Shown: positions 41,383 through 50,012 of the stretch, one piece after another
Position numbering within the stretch: position 1 is the stretch's first letter
Layout: each line of letters starts with the position of its first letter
Assembly (NCBI GenBank): GCA_016871515.1
Contig: VHDE01000027.1
Coordinates: 1 to 56,321 of the forward strand
DNA: 56,321 nucleotides
Source: Verrucomicrobiota bacterium
GTDB taxonomy: Bacteria; Verrucomicrobiota; Verrucomicrobiia; Limisphaerales; SIBE01
Reading direction: 5' to 3'
Notes under the pieces: model-generated
Database searches by the model: none
The model's input: only the letters and a program-made list of their open reading frames with translations
What the model was told of the DNA's origin: nothing
Made by a program: the position numbers and the translations under genes

Positions 41383-43362
41383 ATGCTCATATTTGATCAA
41401 TTAAGAAAAGGTGACCGAGATTTGCAGCTCCTCGCTGTCGGCGTACTGGGCGGCATGGGCATCCTTCTGGCGAGTTTGTGGTACTTGCAGGTCATTTCCG
41501 CGAAGCGATATCGGGCGGACCTGCAAGGTCAATCGTTTCGTGCCGTCCGCGTTCCAGCCACACGCGGCAAGATTCTGGACCGCAACGGACATGCACTGGC
41601 CGACAACCGGCCCTGTTACAACGTTAATCTCTACCTCGAAGAACTCCGCCGAGACTTCTTTTTTCACTATACGAACCGGGTGAAACCAGGATTCGTCCAG
41701 GCGAATCCAAAAACTAAACTGACGCGGGCCGTTACGGATGAACTCCAGCGCCAAGCTCGGCACCAGGTCGTCAGCAATTATTTGGCCCACGTGAGCGGAG
41801 TCATTCAACAACCCCGGTTGCTTTTGGAGAAAGAGTTTCACCGACACTACGACCAAAAGCGCTCTTTGCCGCTGCCTCTGCTGACGGATCTCTCCTTTCA
41901 ACAAGTTGCCATGTTTGCTGAGAAGGCGCCCAATCTTTCGAGCCTCGCGTTGGAAGCCCAACCGTTGCGCGTCTACAGGCACAAATCCGCCAGCCATGCA
42001 TCGGCCGCCGCGCACTTGGTTGGACATCTGGAAAAGTACGACAGCACGAATGACAACGAACTCGCCACACAATTTCGATTGTTGCGGCTGCCAGATTATC
42101 GGGGATCGAAAGGGATCGAAAAAGCCTTTGACTCGGAGTTGCGGGGCAAGCCCGGGATCAAGCTCGTCCTCGTGAACAGCATGCAATACCGGCAATCCGA
42201 AGAAATGTGGATCGAGCCGGAACCTGGCCAAAACGTAGTTTTGACCATTGATTTGGCAATTCAGCAAGCGGCCGAACGGGCACTGGCCGCTTATCGGGAC
42301 GGGGCAAGCACGCGTGGGGCGGTGGTTGTGATGGATGCAAACAACGGAGATATTCTGGCGGCAGCTTCATCGCCAGCCATTGATTCGAACGAATTCATGT
42401 CGTCGCTCTCTCCGGATCGGTGGGCCGCCATGAAGGACGAGAACCTGCTGCCTTTGTTCAATCGGGCGCTCTATGGCACATACCAACCCGGTTCTACGTT
42501 CAAGATCATTACCGGGCTGGCCTGTCTGGAAGCGGGCTTGAACCCAGACGAGACGTTTCAGAGCAAAGGTTATTTTCAGCTTCGGCCTAGAGGCCGCCAA
42601 TGGCGCGACACGGCCGGTGAAGGCGCATTCAATTTCCGAAGGGCATTCTGTTATTCGAGCAATCCATATTTTCAAAGCAACGGAGTTTTCCGAGCGGGTC
42701 CACAGCGCATCATGGAAATGGGCCAGCGCTTCGGCCTGGGCGAACCAACCGGCGTCACGAAAAACCTGGAAGCCAAAGGCTACTACCCGAACCATGAGGA
42801 CCTTAGAAAAAAGGACGGCGGCCGCTGGATGCCCGGTGATACCGCCAACCTGTGCATTGGCCAAGGTGAGTTAACTGTGACGCCGCTGCAGATGGCCGTC
42901 CTAACCGCGGCGGTCGCGAATGGCGGCAAGCTTTGGCAACCGCGCCTGGTCGCCCGCGTTGAACGTCAAGAAAGCGATTCGAAACACCCGGTTGTTGAAT
43001 ATCCGGCGGGACAACTTCGTGGCGCCGCTTTGGTGAATCCTCAGCACCTCGCCCTCGTTCGCCAAGCGATGTTGGATGACGTGGAATACAGAGACCCCCT
43101 TCCACCGTACCGCCGGGCTACCGGCTATAAGGCCTTCGTGAAAGGAATGCGTGTCTGTGGGAAAACGGGAACAGCGCAAGTGTTCGACGAACATGGTCAA
43201 CTCAAAGAATACACGACGTGGTTCGTCTCCTTTGCTCCGTTTGAGTCTCCCCGGTATGTTGTGGTTGTTGTGATCGAAGGTGGAGGATCTGGCGGAGGCG
43301 ACTGCTGCCCCATTGCTGAAGTCGTTTATCAAGCTCTCTTGAAGATTGATGCGGCTGGTTAA
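41383..43362 (+). CDS. mrdA: Penicillin-binding protein 2 (elongasome transpeptidase)
   Basis: A 659-residue, class B transpeptidase that cross-links peptidoglycan for lateral wall growth. N-terminal TM helix (about 15-37), then the dimerisation/pedestal domain (RVPATRGKILDRNGHALADN, about 55-75). Catalytic motifs: SxxK as YQPGSTFKIITGLACLE with Ser371, SxN as CYSSNPYFQSNG and KTG as VCGKTGTAQVF (about 594). Intact and of normal length. It follows mreD after a palindromic element and precedes rodA by 5 bp, forming the usual PBP2-RodA synthase pair. Confidence 0.96.
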   Translation: MLIFDQLRKGDRDLQLLAVGVLGGMGILLASLWYLQVISAKRYRADLQGQSFRAVRVPATRGKILDRNGHALADNRPCYNVNLYLEELRRDFFFHYTNRVKPGFVQANPKTKLTRAVTDELQRQARHQVVSNYLAHVSGVIQQPRLLLEKEFHRHYDQKRSLPLPLLTDLSFQQVAMFAEKAPNLSSLALEAQPLRVYRHKSASHASAAAHLVGHLEKYDSTNDNELATQFRLLRLPDYRGSKGIEKAFDSELRGKPGIKLVLVNSMQYRQSEEMWIEPEPGQNVVLTIDLAIQQAAERALAAYRDGASTRGAVVVMDANNGDILAAASSPAIDSNEFMSSLSPDRWAAMKDENLLPLFNRALYGTYQPGSTFKIITGLACLEAGLNPDETFQSKGYFQLRPRGRQWRDTAGEGAFNFRRAFCYSSNPYFQSNGVFRAGPQRIMEMGQRFGLGEPTGVTKNLEAKGYYPNHEDLRKKDGGRWMPGDTANLCIGQGELTVTPLQMAVLTAAVANGGKLWQPRLVARVERQESDSKHPVVEYPAGQLRGAALVNPQHLALVRQAMLDDVEYRDPLPPYRRATGYKAFVKGMRVCGKTGTAQVFDEHGQLKEYTTWFVSFAPFESPRYVVVVVIEGGGSGGGDCCPIAEVVYQALLKIDAAG

Positions 43363-43367
43363 GACAG

Positions 43368-44612
43368 ATGTTTGAAGCTCATCTCAACGAACGGGAATCG
43401 CGAATCGAGTGGCCACTTTGGGTGGCGATTGCCGGCCTTATGCTCATGGGCAGCGCGTTCATCTTCAGCGCCACCTCGACCAACGAAACGATCAGCCTTT
43501 GGCAGCGTTTCCGCGACTCGACTTGGGAATCGTTCCTGACTTGGCTGATTCCGAAGGCTTACTCAAAACAAGTCATCGCGTATGGACTGGGTCTCTTCCT
43601 GGCCGCCGCAGTCTGTCTTGTCGATTATCACAGGCTGGCCCGCTGGTCGTTGGTTATCTACTGGTTCAGCATTTTGCTGCTGGTCCTGGTTTTATTCATT
43701 GGCGTCGGCGCCAAGTCATGGGGCGCTAAGCGTTGGCTCGATCTTGGTTTCTTTAATTTTCAGCCGTCGGAATTTGCCAAACTCGCCTTTCTGCTCGCTT
43801 TGGCCAACTCTCTCAGCCGGCCGGTCGAGGAACTTCGGTTGCCGGGCGTCTTCTTCAAAATGCTTGCCATGGGCGCGCTTCCTTTCCTGTTGATCCTGAA
43901 AGAGCCGGACCTTGGCTCAGCGTTGGTGCTGCTGCCAATCGCCCTCGTGATGATGTTTGTGGCGGGGGTTCCGCCCATCTTTCTCAAGAGGCTTGTTGGT
44001 GGCGCAGGAGCTCTGCTGGTCTTACTGCTGGCAGACATCCTGTTCGCGCCGATGAAGTGGCAGCCATTGGAAGAATATCAGCGGGACCGCTTGTTAGTTT
44101 ATTTCGGCCGTGACTTTGCTCCGCCTAACGGCACCGACGAGGAGCGCAAAAGCGCTTTCAAACGTCAGCGAGACAGATCGCGAAACATCGAACAAGCGCT
44201 GATCTCTGTCGGTTCAGGTGGTTTGATTGGCAAAGGCTGGGGACGAGGCACACAGAACGCTCTCGGGTACCTGCCCAGCGCCGTGGCCCATAACGATTTC
44301 ATTTTCTCTGTCATTGCCGAGGAGAAAGGATTTCTGGGCAGCGTGATTGTCCTCACGCTTTATACGGTGATCCTCTTTACCGGGATCAAGATTGCCGGCC
44401 AGACGCGCCATCGCTTGGGACGATTATTGGCCGTCGGAGTTGTTACCATGCTCTTCAGCCATGTCTTCATCAATATCGGCATGAACATCCGTTTGATGCC
44501 AGTGACGGGCATTCCATTGCCGCTGCTAAGTTACGGCGGAACTTCAGTGCTCTGCTCGTTGATCGCCATTGGTATATTGCAAAACGTGTATATTTATCGA
44601 AGGTCGTACTAA
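43368..44612 (+). CDS. rodA: Rod-shape-determining glycosyltransferase RodA
   Basis: A 414-residue SEDS-family peptidoglycan polymerase, multi-pass with about ten hydrophobic segments. Conserved SEDS signatures: FFNFQPSEFAKLAFLLALAN, LKEPDLGSALVLLPIALVMM and GIPLPLLSYGGTSVLCSLI. The central extracytoplasmic loop carries extra charged sequence (LLVYFGRDFAPPNGTDEERK), longer than in E. coli RodA. It follows mrdA by 5 bp and precedes RNase E/G by 3 bp, so one transcript likely covers them. Confidence 0.95.
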   Translation: MFEAHLNERESRIEWPLWVAIAGLMLMGSAFIFSATSTNETISLWQRFRDSTWESFLTWLIPKAYSKQVIAYGLGLFLAAAVCLVDYHRLARWSLVIYWFSILLLVLVLFIGVGAKSWGAKRWLDLGFFNFQPSEFAKLAFLLALANSLSRPVEELRLPGVFFKMLAMGALPFLLILKEPDLGSALVLLPIALVMMFVAGVPPIFLKRLVGGAGALLVLLLADILFAPMKWQPLEEYQRDRLLVYFGRDFAPPNGTDEERKSAFKRQRDRSRNIEQALISVGSGGLIGKGWGRGTQNALGYLPSAVAHNDFIFSVIAEEKGFLGSVIVLTLYTVILFTGIKIAGQTRHRLGRLLAVGVVTMLFSHVFINIGMNIRLMPVTGIPLPLLSYGGTSVLCSLIAIGILQNVYIYRRSY

Positions 44613-44615
44613 CCT

Positions 44616-46610
44616 ATGAGTGAACGAAATTTTTCGCATCGCCGCAGGGGCGGCATGCGTTTCCGGCCCAGCGGCGGCATGTCCGCAGGTGGCCCCCGAC
44701 ACGATCGTGATCGTGATCGAGCAGCCCACGAGGCGAGGGCTGATGCCTTGGCCGACAAGGGAGCCCCCGAAAATATTTTTGACAAGTCGCGCCATCAGCG
44801 GGAAATCGAACGCGCCGAGAATGTCGCCGCCGGTTTGCCGGCTGATGCGCCCCCTGCCCCCGAACCGACAACCGAAACTGAGGGACAAAAAAAACATCAT
44901 TACCGCGAGCCGAACCTGGCCACGCCAGCTCAAGTTCAGGAAGAGACCGGTTTCACACCAGTTCCTGTCAAAGATCCGGCGCCGCAAGGTATCGTCGAAA
45001 CGATCAAAGCGGCGGCCACCAAGGTGATTAAGAAAGTCCAACGGTTGATCAAACCCGTTAAGAAACTTCACAAGGAAGTTATCATTAATGCTGAGTCGCT
45101 CGAAACGCGCGTCGCTGTCATGGAAGAAGGCAAACTCGAAGAGTTTACCATCGAACGGACCTCAGACGAGCGATTGGTTGGAAGCATCTTCAAAGGCAAG
45201 GTGCGAAACCTCGAAGACGGCCTGAAGGCCGCCTTCGTTGATATCGGTTTCGAGAAGAACGCTTTTCTTCATTACTGGGATATCGTACCGGCCAGCTTTG
45301 ACAGCGCCGTTGAACTCGTCGAACGCGAAACAAAGAAAAAGGACAAGCCTCGCATCACGCAACGCGATATTCCGCGTCTTTACCCTCCTGGCACCGATAT
45401 CATTGTCCAAGTCACCAAAGGCCCCATCGGCACTAAAGGACCGCGAGTCACCACGAATCTTGCCTTGCCCGGACGTTATCTAGTGCTGCTACCGAACTCT
45501 GATCAAAGCGGCATCTCACGGAAGATTGAAAATGGCGAGGAACGTCAGCGGCTCAAAAACATCCTGCGCAGCCTGAGCATCCCGGACGGCATGGGCGTCA
45601 TCATCCGCACGGTGGGCGAAAGCCAGCAAGCACGCTATTTCGTTCGCGACCTCGCTTTGCTTTTGGACGAGTGGCGTCGTATTCAGGAAAACATTAACAA
45701 GCAACCAATGGCCACCTGTGTCTTTCAGGAACCGGATTTGGTCGAGCGCACCGTCCGCGATTTTTTGACCGAAGATGTCGAACGCATCGTCGTGGACAGC
45801 CCGCCGCAGCACGACCGCATCCGCGAAATGATCAGCCGCATCTCCAAGCGGTCCGCGTCAAAGGTGAAGGTTTACACCGATTCGCAGCCGATCTTTGATC
45901 GATTCAATATTACGCGGCAATTGGAAGCAGCCTTTTCGCGGCAGGTTCACTTGAAGAGCGGCGGTTACATTGTCATCGACGAGACCGAAGCGCTTGTCGC
46001 CATCGACGTTAACACCGGCCGCCACAAAAGCGGGAAGGATCAGGAATCGACCATCACCAAAGTCAACCTCGAAGCGGCTGATGAAATCTGCCGGCAACTG
46101 CGCCTGCGGAACATGGGCGGCCTGATCGTGCTCGACTTCATCGACATGAAGTCGCGCCGCGACCAACACGCCGTTTACCAACGCGTCCGCGAAGGGCTCA
46201 GACGCGACAAAGCCAAGACACATGTGCTTCCTATATCGCAACTCGGCTTGATGGAAATGACGCGCCAGCGGCACTCGGAAAGCGTGCGCGCCGCAGTCTA
46301 TGATGATTGTCCTTACTGCAAGGGCCGCGGTAAAGTGAAGAGCGCTCTCACCATGAGCGTCGAGATTCAACGGAAGCTTGGCGAGATACTCAAGAAGCGA
46401 GCGCGCGATGAATCCGATTTCCAACTTCGTATCGTCGTCAATCCGACTGTTCTCGAACGTCTCCGCACTGAAGATGAAAAACTCCTGATCGCGCTGGAAA
46501 AAAGGTATTTTGGCAAACTCTCCTTCCGCGCGGACCCGGCTTTCCATGCCGAGCAGTTTAAGATCGTCAACGTGATGACGAACGAAGAACTAGCCAGTGT
46601 CGGCGCTTGA
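44616..46610 (+). CDS. rng: Ribonuclease E/G family endoribonuclease
   Basis: A 664-residue enzyme of mRNA decay and rRNA/tRNA processing. Residues 1-150 are a non-conserved basic, Arg/Gly-rich and then Pro-rich extension (NFSHRRRGGMRFRPSGGM). The RNase E/G core follows: the S1 domain RLVGSIFKGKVRNLEDGLKA, FVDIGFEKNAFLHYWD, the first catalytic Asp in ALVAIDVNTGRHKSGKD, the second in GLIVLDFIDMKSRRDQH, and the zinc-link Cys pair in DDCPYCKGRGKVKS. There is no long C-terminal degradosome scaffold. Placement right after rodA is unusual enough to note, though RNase G is often linked to mre genes. Confidence 0.94.
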   Translation: MSERNFSHRRRGGMRFRPSGGMSAGGPRHDRDRDRAAHEARADALADKGAPENIFDKSRHQREIERAENVAAGLPADAPPAPEPTTETEGQKKHHYREPNLATPAQVQEETGFTPVPVKDPAPQGIVETIKAAATKVIKKVQRLIKPVKKLHKEVIINAESLETRVAVMEEGKLEEFTIERTSDERLVGSIFKGKVRNLEDGLKAAFVDIGFEKNAFLHYWDIVPASFDSAVELVERETKKKDKPRITQRDIPRLYPPGTDIIVQVTKGPIGTKGPRVTTNLALPGRYLVLLPNSDQSGISRKIENGEERQRLKNILRSLSIPDGMGVIIRTVGESQQARYFVRDLALLLDEWRRIQENINKQPMATCVFQEPDLVERTVRDFLTEDVERIVVDSPPQHDRIREMISRISKRSASKVKVYTDSQPIFDRFNITRQLEAAFSRQVHLKSGGYIVIDETEALVAIDVNTGRHKSGKDQESTITKVNLEAADEICRQLRLRNMGGLIVLDFIDMKSRRDQHAVYQRVREGLRRDKAKTHVLPISQLGLMEMTRQRHSESVRAAVYDDCPYCKGRGKVKSALTMSVEIQRKLGEILKKRARDESDFQLRIVVNPTVLERLRTEDEKLLIALEKRYFGKLSFRADPAFHAEQFKIVNVMTNEELASVGA

Positions 46611-46673
46611 TGATCAAGGGCGCTGGCTACACTCGGAATTGGCCAAGAGGCGATGGGCTTGCTCCCGCGCGAG

Positions 46674-46697
46674 GTTTTGTTCCATATGGGACAAAAC
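46674..46697. terminator. Possible bidirectional terminator hairpin
   Basis: GTTTTGTTCC-ATAT-GGGACAAAAC is a 10-bp stem (one G-T pair) with 4-nt loop, followed by TTT on the plus strand. It sits between the stop of the RNase E/G gene and the stop of the convergent spermidine-synthase-like gene. The stem is AT-rich at its base and the U-tract short, so efficiency is doubtful. Confidence 0.45.
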
Positions 46698-46710
46698 TTT
46701 GCGCTCATTC

Positions 46711-47634
46711 TTATTTCGCTCCACTTAACAGGCCATCCACAGGCGCAAAGTCATCCGCTAACAAGAGCGAACGAGAGTAACTCAAGGGCGGCTCACTCTT
46801 GAAGGCATAGACACGGCTTCTGAACGTCGGCATCGTTACGCGCTTGGTTTGAATAAGATCGGAGGCCTTTTGCAGCAACGTGGGCAAGCCCACCTTTTTC
46901 TCCGATTTCGTTCCGACCAACACTACGTTTAGCGAGTCCGTGGCCGGAAAGAAATACACCTGAGGGAAGACCGATTTCATCGTGCGATAAATCGAGCCCA
47001 GGATATCCGCACGCCAGCCCTGCAATGTTCCGATCACATTGTATGCGATCACGCCGTTGGTCGTGAGCCGTTCGGCCGCGAGCTGGAAGAACTCCTTCGT
47101 CGCCAAGTGATATGGTATGAACGACCCGTATCGATTTTTGGCATACGCATCCATGATGATGGCGTCGTACTTCGCTTCCGTGCGTCGCAGAAAAACGCGG
47201 CCGTCCGAAATATGAACGCGTTGCGTCGCTGCCGGCTTGAAGTTGAAATAATTCGTGGCGACCTTGAAGACGACAGGGTCAATTTCCACCGTCTCCACCC
47301 AAATGTCAGGGTAGTAATGAGCATACGCCCGTTGCGCACTGGCTCCGCCGAGGCCCATCATGAGGACGTTGGTAATCTGTCCATTCCAAAGCCACGGCAT
47401 GTGGAAATATTCGGTATATTCGAAGTGTCCCTTCAACGGATCCTGCAGTGACATTCGAGTCTCCATTGTGCCGTCAAAGCTGAGGGTGCGGACATTCCCC
47501 TGATCGACCACGCGAATATTATGGTACGGAGACGCGGCCTCGAAAACAGTGCCGCCATACGAGACGGAAAACTTAAGCAACAAGGTCGCGGCAATTAACG
47601 GCCACGCTATGACACCATTCACAAGGGAAATCAT
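46711..47634 (-). CDS. Spermidine-synthase-like SAM-binding protein
   Basis: A 307-residue protein. After an N-terminal hydrophobic segment (about 8-27), it has a spermidine-synthase fold: SPYHNIRVVDQGNVRTLSFD, the nucleotide-binding VLMMGLGGASAQRAY (GxGG), acidic VETVEIDPVVFKVATNYF and RVHISDGRVFLRR, then the gate-like YDAIIMDAYAKNRYGSFIPY. Asp in IIMDAY matches the family. The true substrate is probably not putrescine, since these membrane-linked homologues are uncharacterised. Its start overlaps the stop of the membrane gene 47631-48293 by 4 bp. Confidence 0.85.
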   Translation of the reverse strand: MISLVNGVIAWPLIAATLLLKFSVSYGGTVFEAASPYHNIRVVDQGNVRTLSFDGTMETRMSLQDPLKGHFEYTEYFHMPWLWNGQITNVLMMGLGGASAQRAYAHYYPDIWVETVEIDPVVFKVATNYFNFKPAATQRVHISDGRVFLRRTEAKYDAIIMDAYAKNRYGSFIPYHLATKEFFQLAAERLTTNGVIAYNVIGTLQGWRADILGSIYRTMKSVFPQVYFFPATDSLNVVLVGTKSEKKVGLPTLLQKASDLIQTKRVTMPTFRSRVYAFKSEPPLSYSRSLLLADDFAPVDGLLSGAK

Positions 47635-48293
47635 ATTTGCCTTCCATCGTTACAATGCACAGCACCCGAATTGATCTCCACAAAAAGCGAGTCCATAAAG
47701 AAACATGTTATTCCCAAAATAACCGTCAACGCTCCCGTCGCTCGAAAAATATTTGTGACAGTCATTTGATCGATCAGAACATAACCGGAAATAAACACGC
47801 CTGCGATGCTGCCCACTGTGCTCGCGGCAATCATCAGCCCGCTGATCTTGCCGACATGTGACATCCGGGTTGCAACCAAGCGAATCATGTAGGGCGCCAA
47901 TGTCGCTAGACCGAAACAAGGCAGTAGAAAAATCAATGAACTGCCGAGCGCCGGATCAAGCTTCTGCCAAACGAGCGGGATGTCCCGGTCCGTTGGGTGT
48001 CGTGATATGATGGCATCAATCAGGCCGCCGGCGAAATTGGGAATGAACCACGTGATCACGCCCGCCGGCACCAACAACCACGCCAAGAATGAGACGCGCC
48101 GCCAGCGGTCTGCCAGAGCGCCCCCCACATAATAGCCGAGCGCCAACGCGATAAGAATGACGCCAATCTGGCTGATCCAAACGTAAAACGATCCCCCGAA
48201 ATCCTTCGCCAAATACCGCGCCCCGATTATCTCCAAGACCATAATCGCGAACCCACCCAAAAAAACGAGGATCGTTGCCGCGACATTTCGCAT
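47631..48293 (-). CDS. Membrane half of a fused MFS/spermidine synthase-type system
   Basis: A 220-residue protein with six predicted hydrophobic segments: TILVFLGGFAIMVLEIIGAR, then WISQIGVILIALALGYYVGG with the loop ADRWRR, and so on. The start GFAIMVLEIIGARYLA is the hallmark N-terminus of the 'fused MFS/spermidine synthase' family. Here it is a separate gene whose last bases overlap the enzyme gene, so the fusion is split or the two are translated in tandem. ATG 48293. Function unknown. Confidence 0.85.
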   Translation of the reverse strand: MRNVAATILVFLGGFAIMVLEIIGARYLAKDFGGSFYVWISQIGVILIALALGYYVGGALADRWRRVSFLAWLLVPAGVITWFIPNFAGGLIDAIISRHPTDRDIPLVWQKLDPALGSSLIFLLPCFGLATLAPYMIRLVATRMSHVGKISGLMIAASTVGSIAGVFISGYVLIDQMTVTNIFRATGALTVILGITCFFMDSLFVEINSGAVHCNDGRQI

Positions 48294-48352
48294 CGGGCGA
48301 AACTACTTCGACGAACAGAGCGGGTCAAAGCAAGACCGTTCGCATCATTGTC

Positions 48353-48469
48353 GGACAGCGCGTCCCGCCTGTCCTTATGAAGCGCGATCATTTGCTTTGT
48401 GGAGTGCTTCTTATCATTTGCCTCCACGCGCCGAACCAGGGAAGCCGGGACAGGCGAGACGCACTGTCC
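48353..48469. repeat. Palindromic element (GGACAG-CGTCCCGCCTGTCC type)
   Basis: Left arm GGACAGCGCGTCCCGCCTGT...CC (48353-48374). The right arm (48448-48469) is a near reverse complement, about 73 bp apart. It is related to 10846-10920 and 49863-49987. It lies in the divergent gap between the membrane half and the PD40 lipoprotein gene. Confidence 0.8.
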
Positions 48470-48529
48470 TACCGAATCGCTTGCCGATACAACCTCCTTG
48501 AGATATGCTCCAGGGCGCATTTGCCGAAC

Positions 48530-49855
48530 ATGCTTACTCGTCGAGGATTTCTTACTACCGCCGCGCTCGGGCTCGCGCTCGGCGGCTTCGGTTGTCATGG
48601 ATTGATCAGCGGTCCTCGGCGGCGCCACGCGGGGACGAACCGGATTTTCTTTGTCTCTCAGGGCCGTACCGCATTGATAAACGCCGACGGCAGCGGGCTG
48701 CGTTACCTCCGCTTGGATGCGCCCAATCAAGTTACGTGGCAACCAGCGGACTTCTTCACGGACGGTCGGAGAATTCTCTTTCTGAGCATGGAACCGCGAC
48801 GCGATGGTCCCGGCCGGCCGTTCGATGAGTACTACACCCAAACCCCAACGCACCTGTGGATTTACGATCTCGATTCGGGATCGCTCAAGGAAATTGCTAC
48901 GCGGGATCGACTGGCCGTTTTTTACACCCCGCAACTTTTGCTCAACGACGAACGCATGCTGGTGCAGGTCGTGCGGAACAAGATTGGCCAAATCTTCAGC
49001 ATGAACCTGGATGGCACGGACCAACGCGAATTCACTCGATCCGGCGAAGGTTTGCCTTATGGCTTCGACCTCAGCCCCGATCAGCAAACGGTAGCCTTTC
49101 ATTTAGCCAGTCCAGCCGGCTACCAAATTTGGACTAGCGATCTCGAAGGCCGGAACCGGACTCTTATCGCCGCGCATCGCGATCGTCTGTACTTCGGCCC
49201 GGTCTGGTCGCCTGACGGACAATGGCTCGCTTATCAATCTTGTCATTTCCGTGAGGATCCGGCCCACGATTGGTCGGATGTTTGCGTCAGCCGTCCTAAT
49301 GGCAGCGGGCACCGCGTCCTCACGAACGGCCAGTCACATTGGTTTGGCGCCAGTTATGGCCATCCGCAGAATCGCGGCAGTGGTTCGAATATGCTCGCTT
49401 GGACCCATGACAGCCAAATTCTGTTTTCTCGAAAACTGCCCGGCTCCAAGGTTCCATGGGAGTATCAAACGCTCCGGACGGACACCGATCACTTCAACCG
49501 CGAGTTCAAACCAAGTCTCGCCCGCGGAGGAACGGAAATCTGCCGCCTTAATCCTGCCGATGGTTCCGTCGCACGGCTCACGCGCTGCGATCCACCGCGA
49601 TGGGACTTTCGCGCCAGTGAATCACCCGACGGTGAGAAGGTTCTCTTCTGTCGCTCGGCGGTTGGCACAATGCCCTCCGTCTGGGTGATAGATTCGAACG
49701 GTCGAAATGCGAAGCAACTCACGCACGGTTTAAATGATCGGGGCGCCGATCATCCTCAATGGCTGCCCGTCACGACGGCAAATCTGTACTATCGCAGGCG
49801 ATCGGCCTCAGCAGCGATAGAATCTCCACAAGTAACACTGCAACAAAACCAATGA
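48530..49855 (+). CDS. TolB-like PD40 beta-propeller lipoprotein
   Basis: A 441-residue protein from ATG 48530 (MLTRRGFLTTAALGLALGGF); the frame is open upstream to 48275 but that part is repeat sequence. The leader has both a twin-Arg and a lipobox (GGFGC), so it is likely an exported lipoprotein. Repeated PD40 blades follow: FDLSPDQQTVAFHLAS, PVWSPDGQWLAYQS, ASESPDGEKVLFCRS and GADHPQWLPV, the WSPDG pattern of TolB propellers. Probably a surface or periplasmic binding scaffold; the ligand is unknown. It is followed after a palindromic element by a DUF1501 gene. Confidence 0.87.
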   Translation: MLTRRGFLTTAALGLALGGFGCHGLISGPRRRHAGTNRIFFVSQGRTALINADGSGLRYLRLDAPNQVTWQPADFFTDGRRILFLSMEPRRDGPGRPFDEYYTQTPTHLWIYDLDSGSLKEIATRDRLAVFYTPQLLLNDERMLVQVVRNKIGQIFSMNLDGTDQREFTRSGEGLPYGFDLSPDQQTVAFHLASPAGYQIWTSDLEGRNRTLIAAHRDRLYFGPVWSPDGQWLAYQSCHFREDPAHDWSDVCVSRPNGSGHRVLTNGQSHWFGASYGHPQNRGSGSNMLAWTHDSQILFSRKLPGSKVPWEYQTLRTDTDHFNREFKPSLARGGTEICRLNPADGSVARLTRCDPPRWDFRASESPDGEKVLFCRSAVGTMPSVWVIDSNGRNAKQLTHGLNDRGADHPQWLPVTTANLYYRRRSASAAIESPQVTLQQNQ

Positions 49856-49862
49856 ATGCGCC

Positions 49863-49987
49863 CCTCTCCCTAGCCCTCCTCATGAACCTGGCAGGACAGC
49901 GGGCCTCGCCTGTCTATGCTCTTGGTGTACGCAAAAGCAGGACAGGCGGGGCGCCTATCCTGCTGGGCAGGTTCATGGGAGAGGGGC
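49863..49987. repeat. Palindromic element before the DUF1501 gene
   Basis: Left arm CCTCTCCCTAGCCCTCCTCA...TGAACCTGGCAGGACAG (from 49863). The right arm reads GACAGGCGGGGCGCCTATCC ... GGGCAGGTTCATGGGAGAGG (to 49987). Imperfect long inverted arms that combine the CTCTCCCT end of the 3455 family with the GACAGG core of the 10846 family, as in 10816-10920. Confidence 0.82.
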
Positions 49988-50012
49988 ATGTTCGTGCGGA
50001 CTCAGAAAGGGC

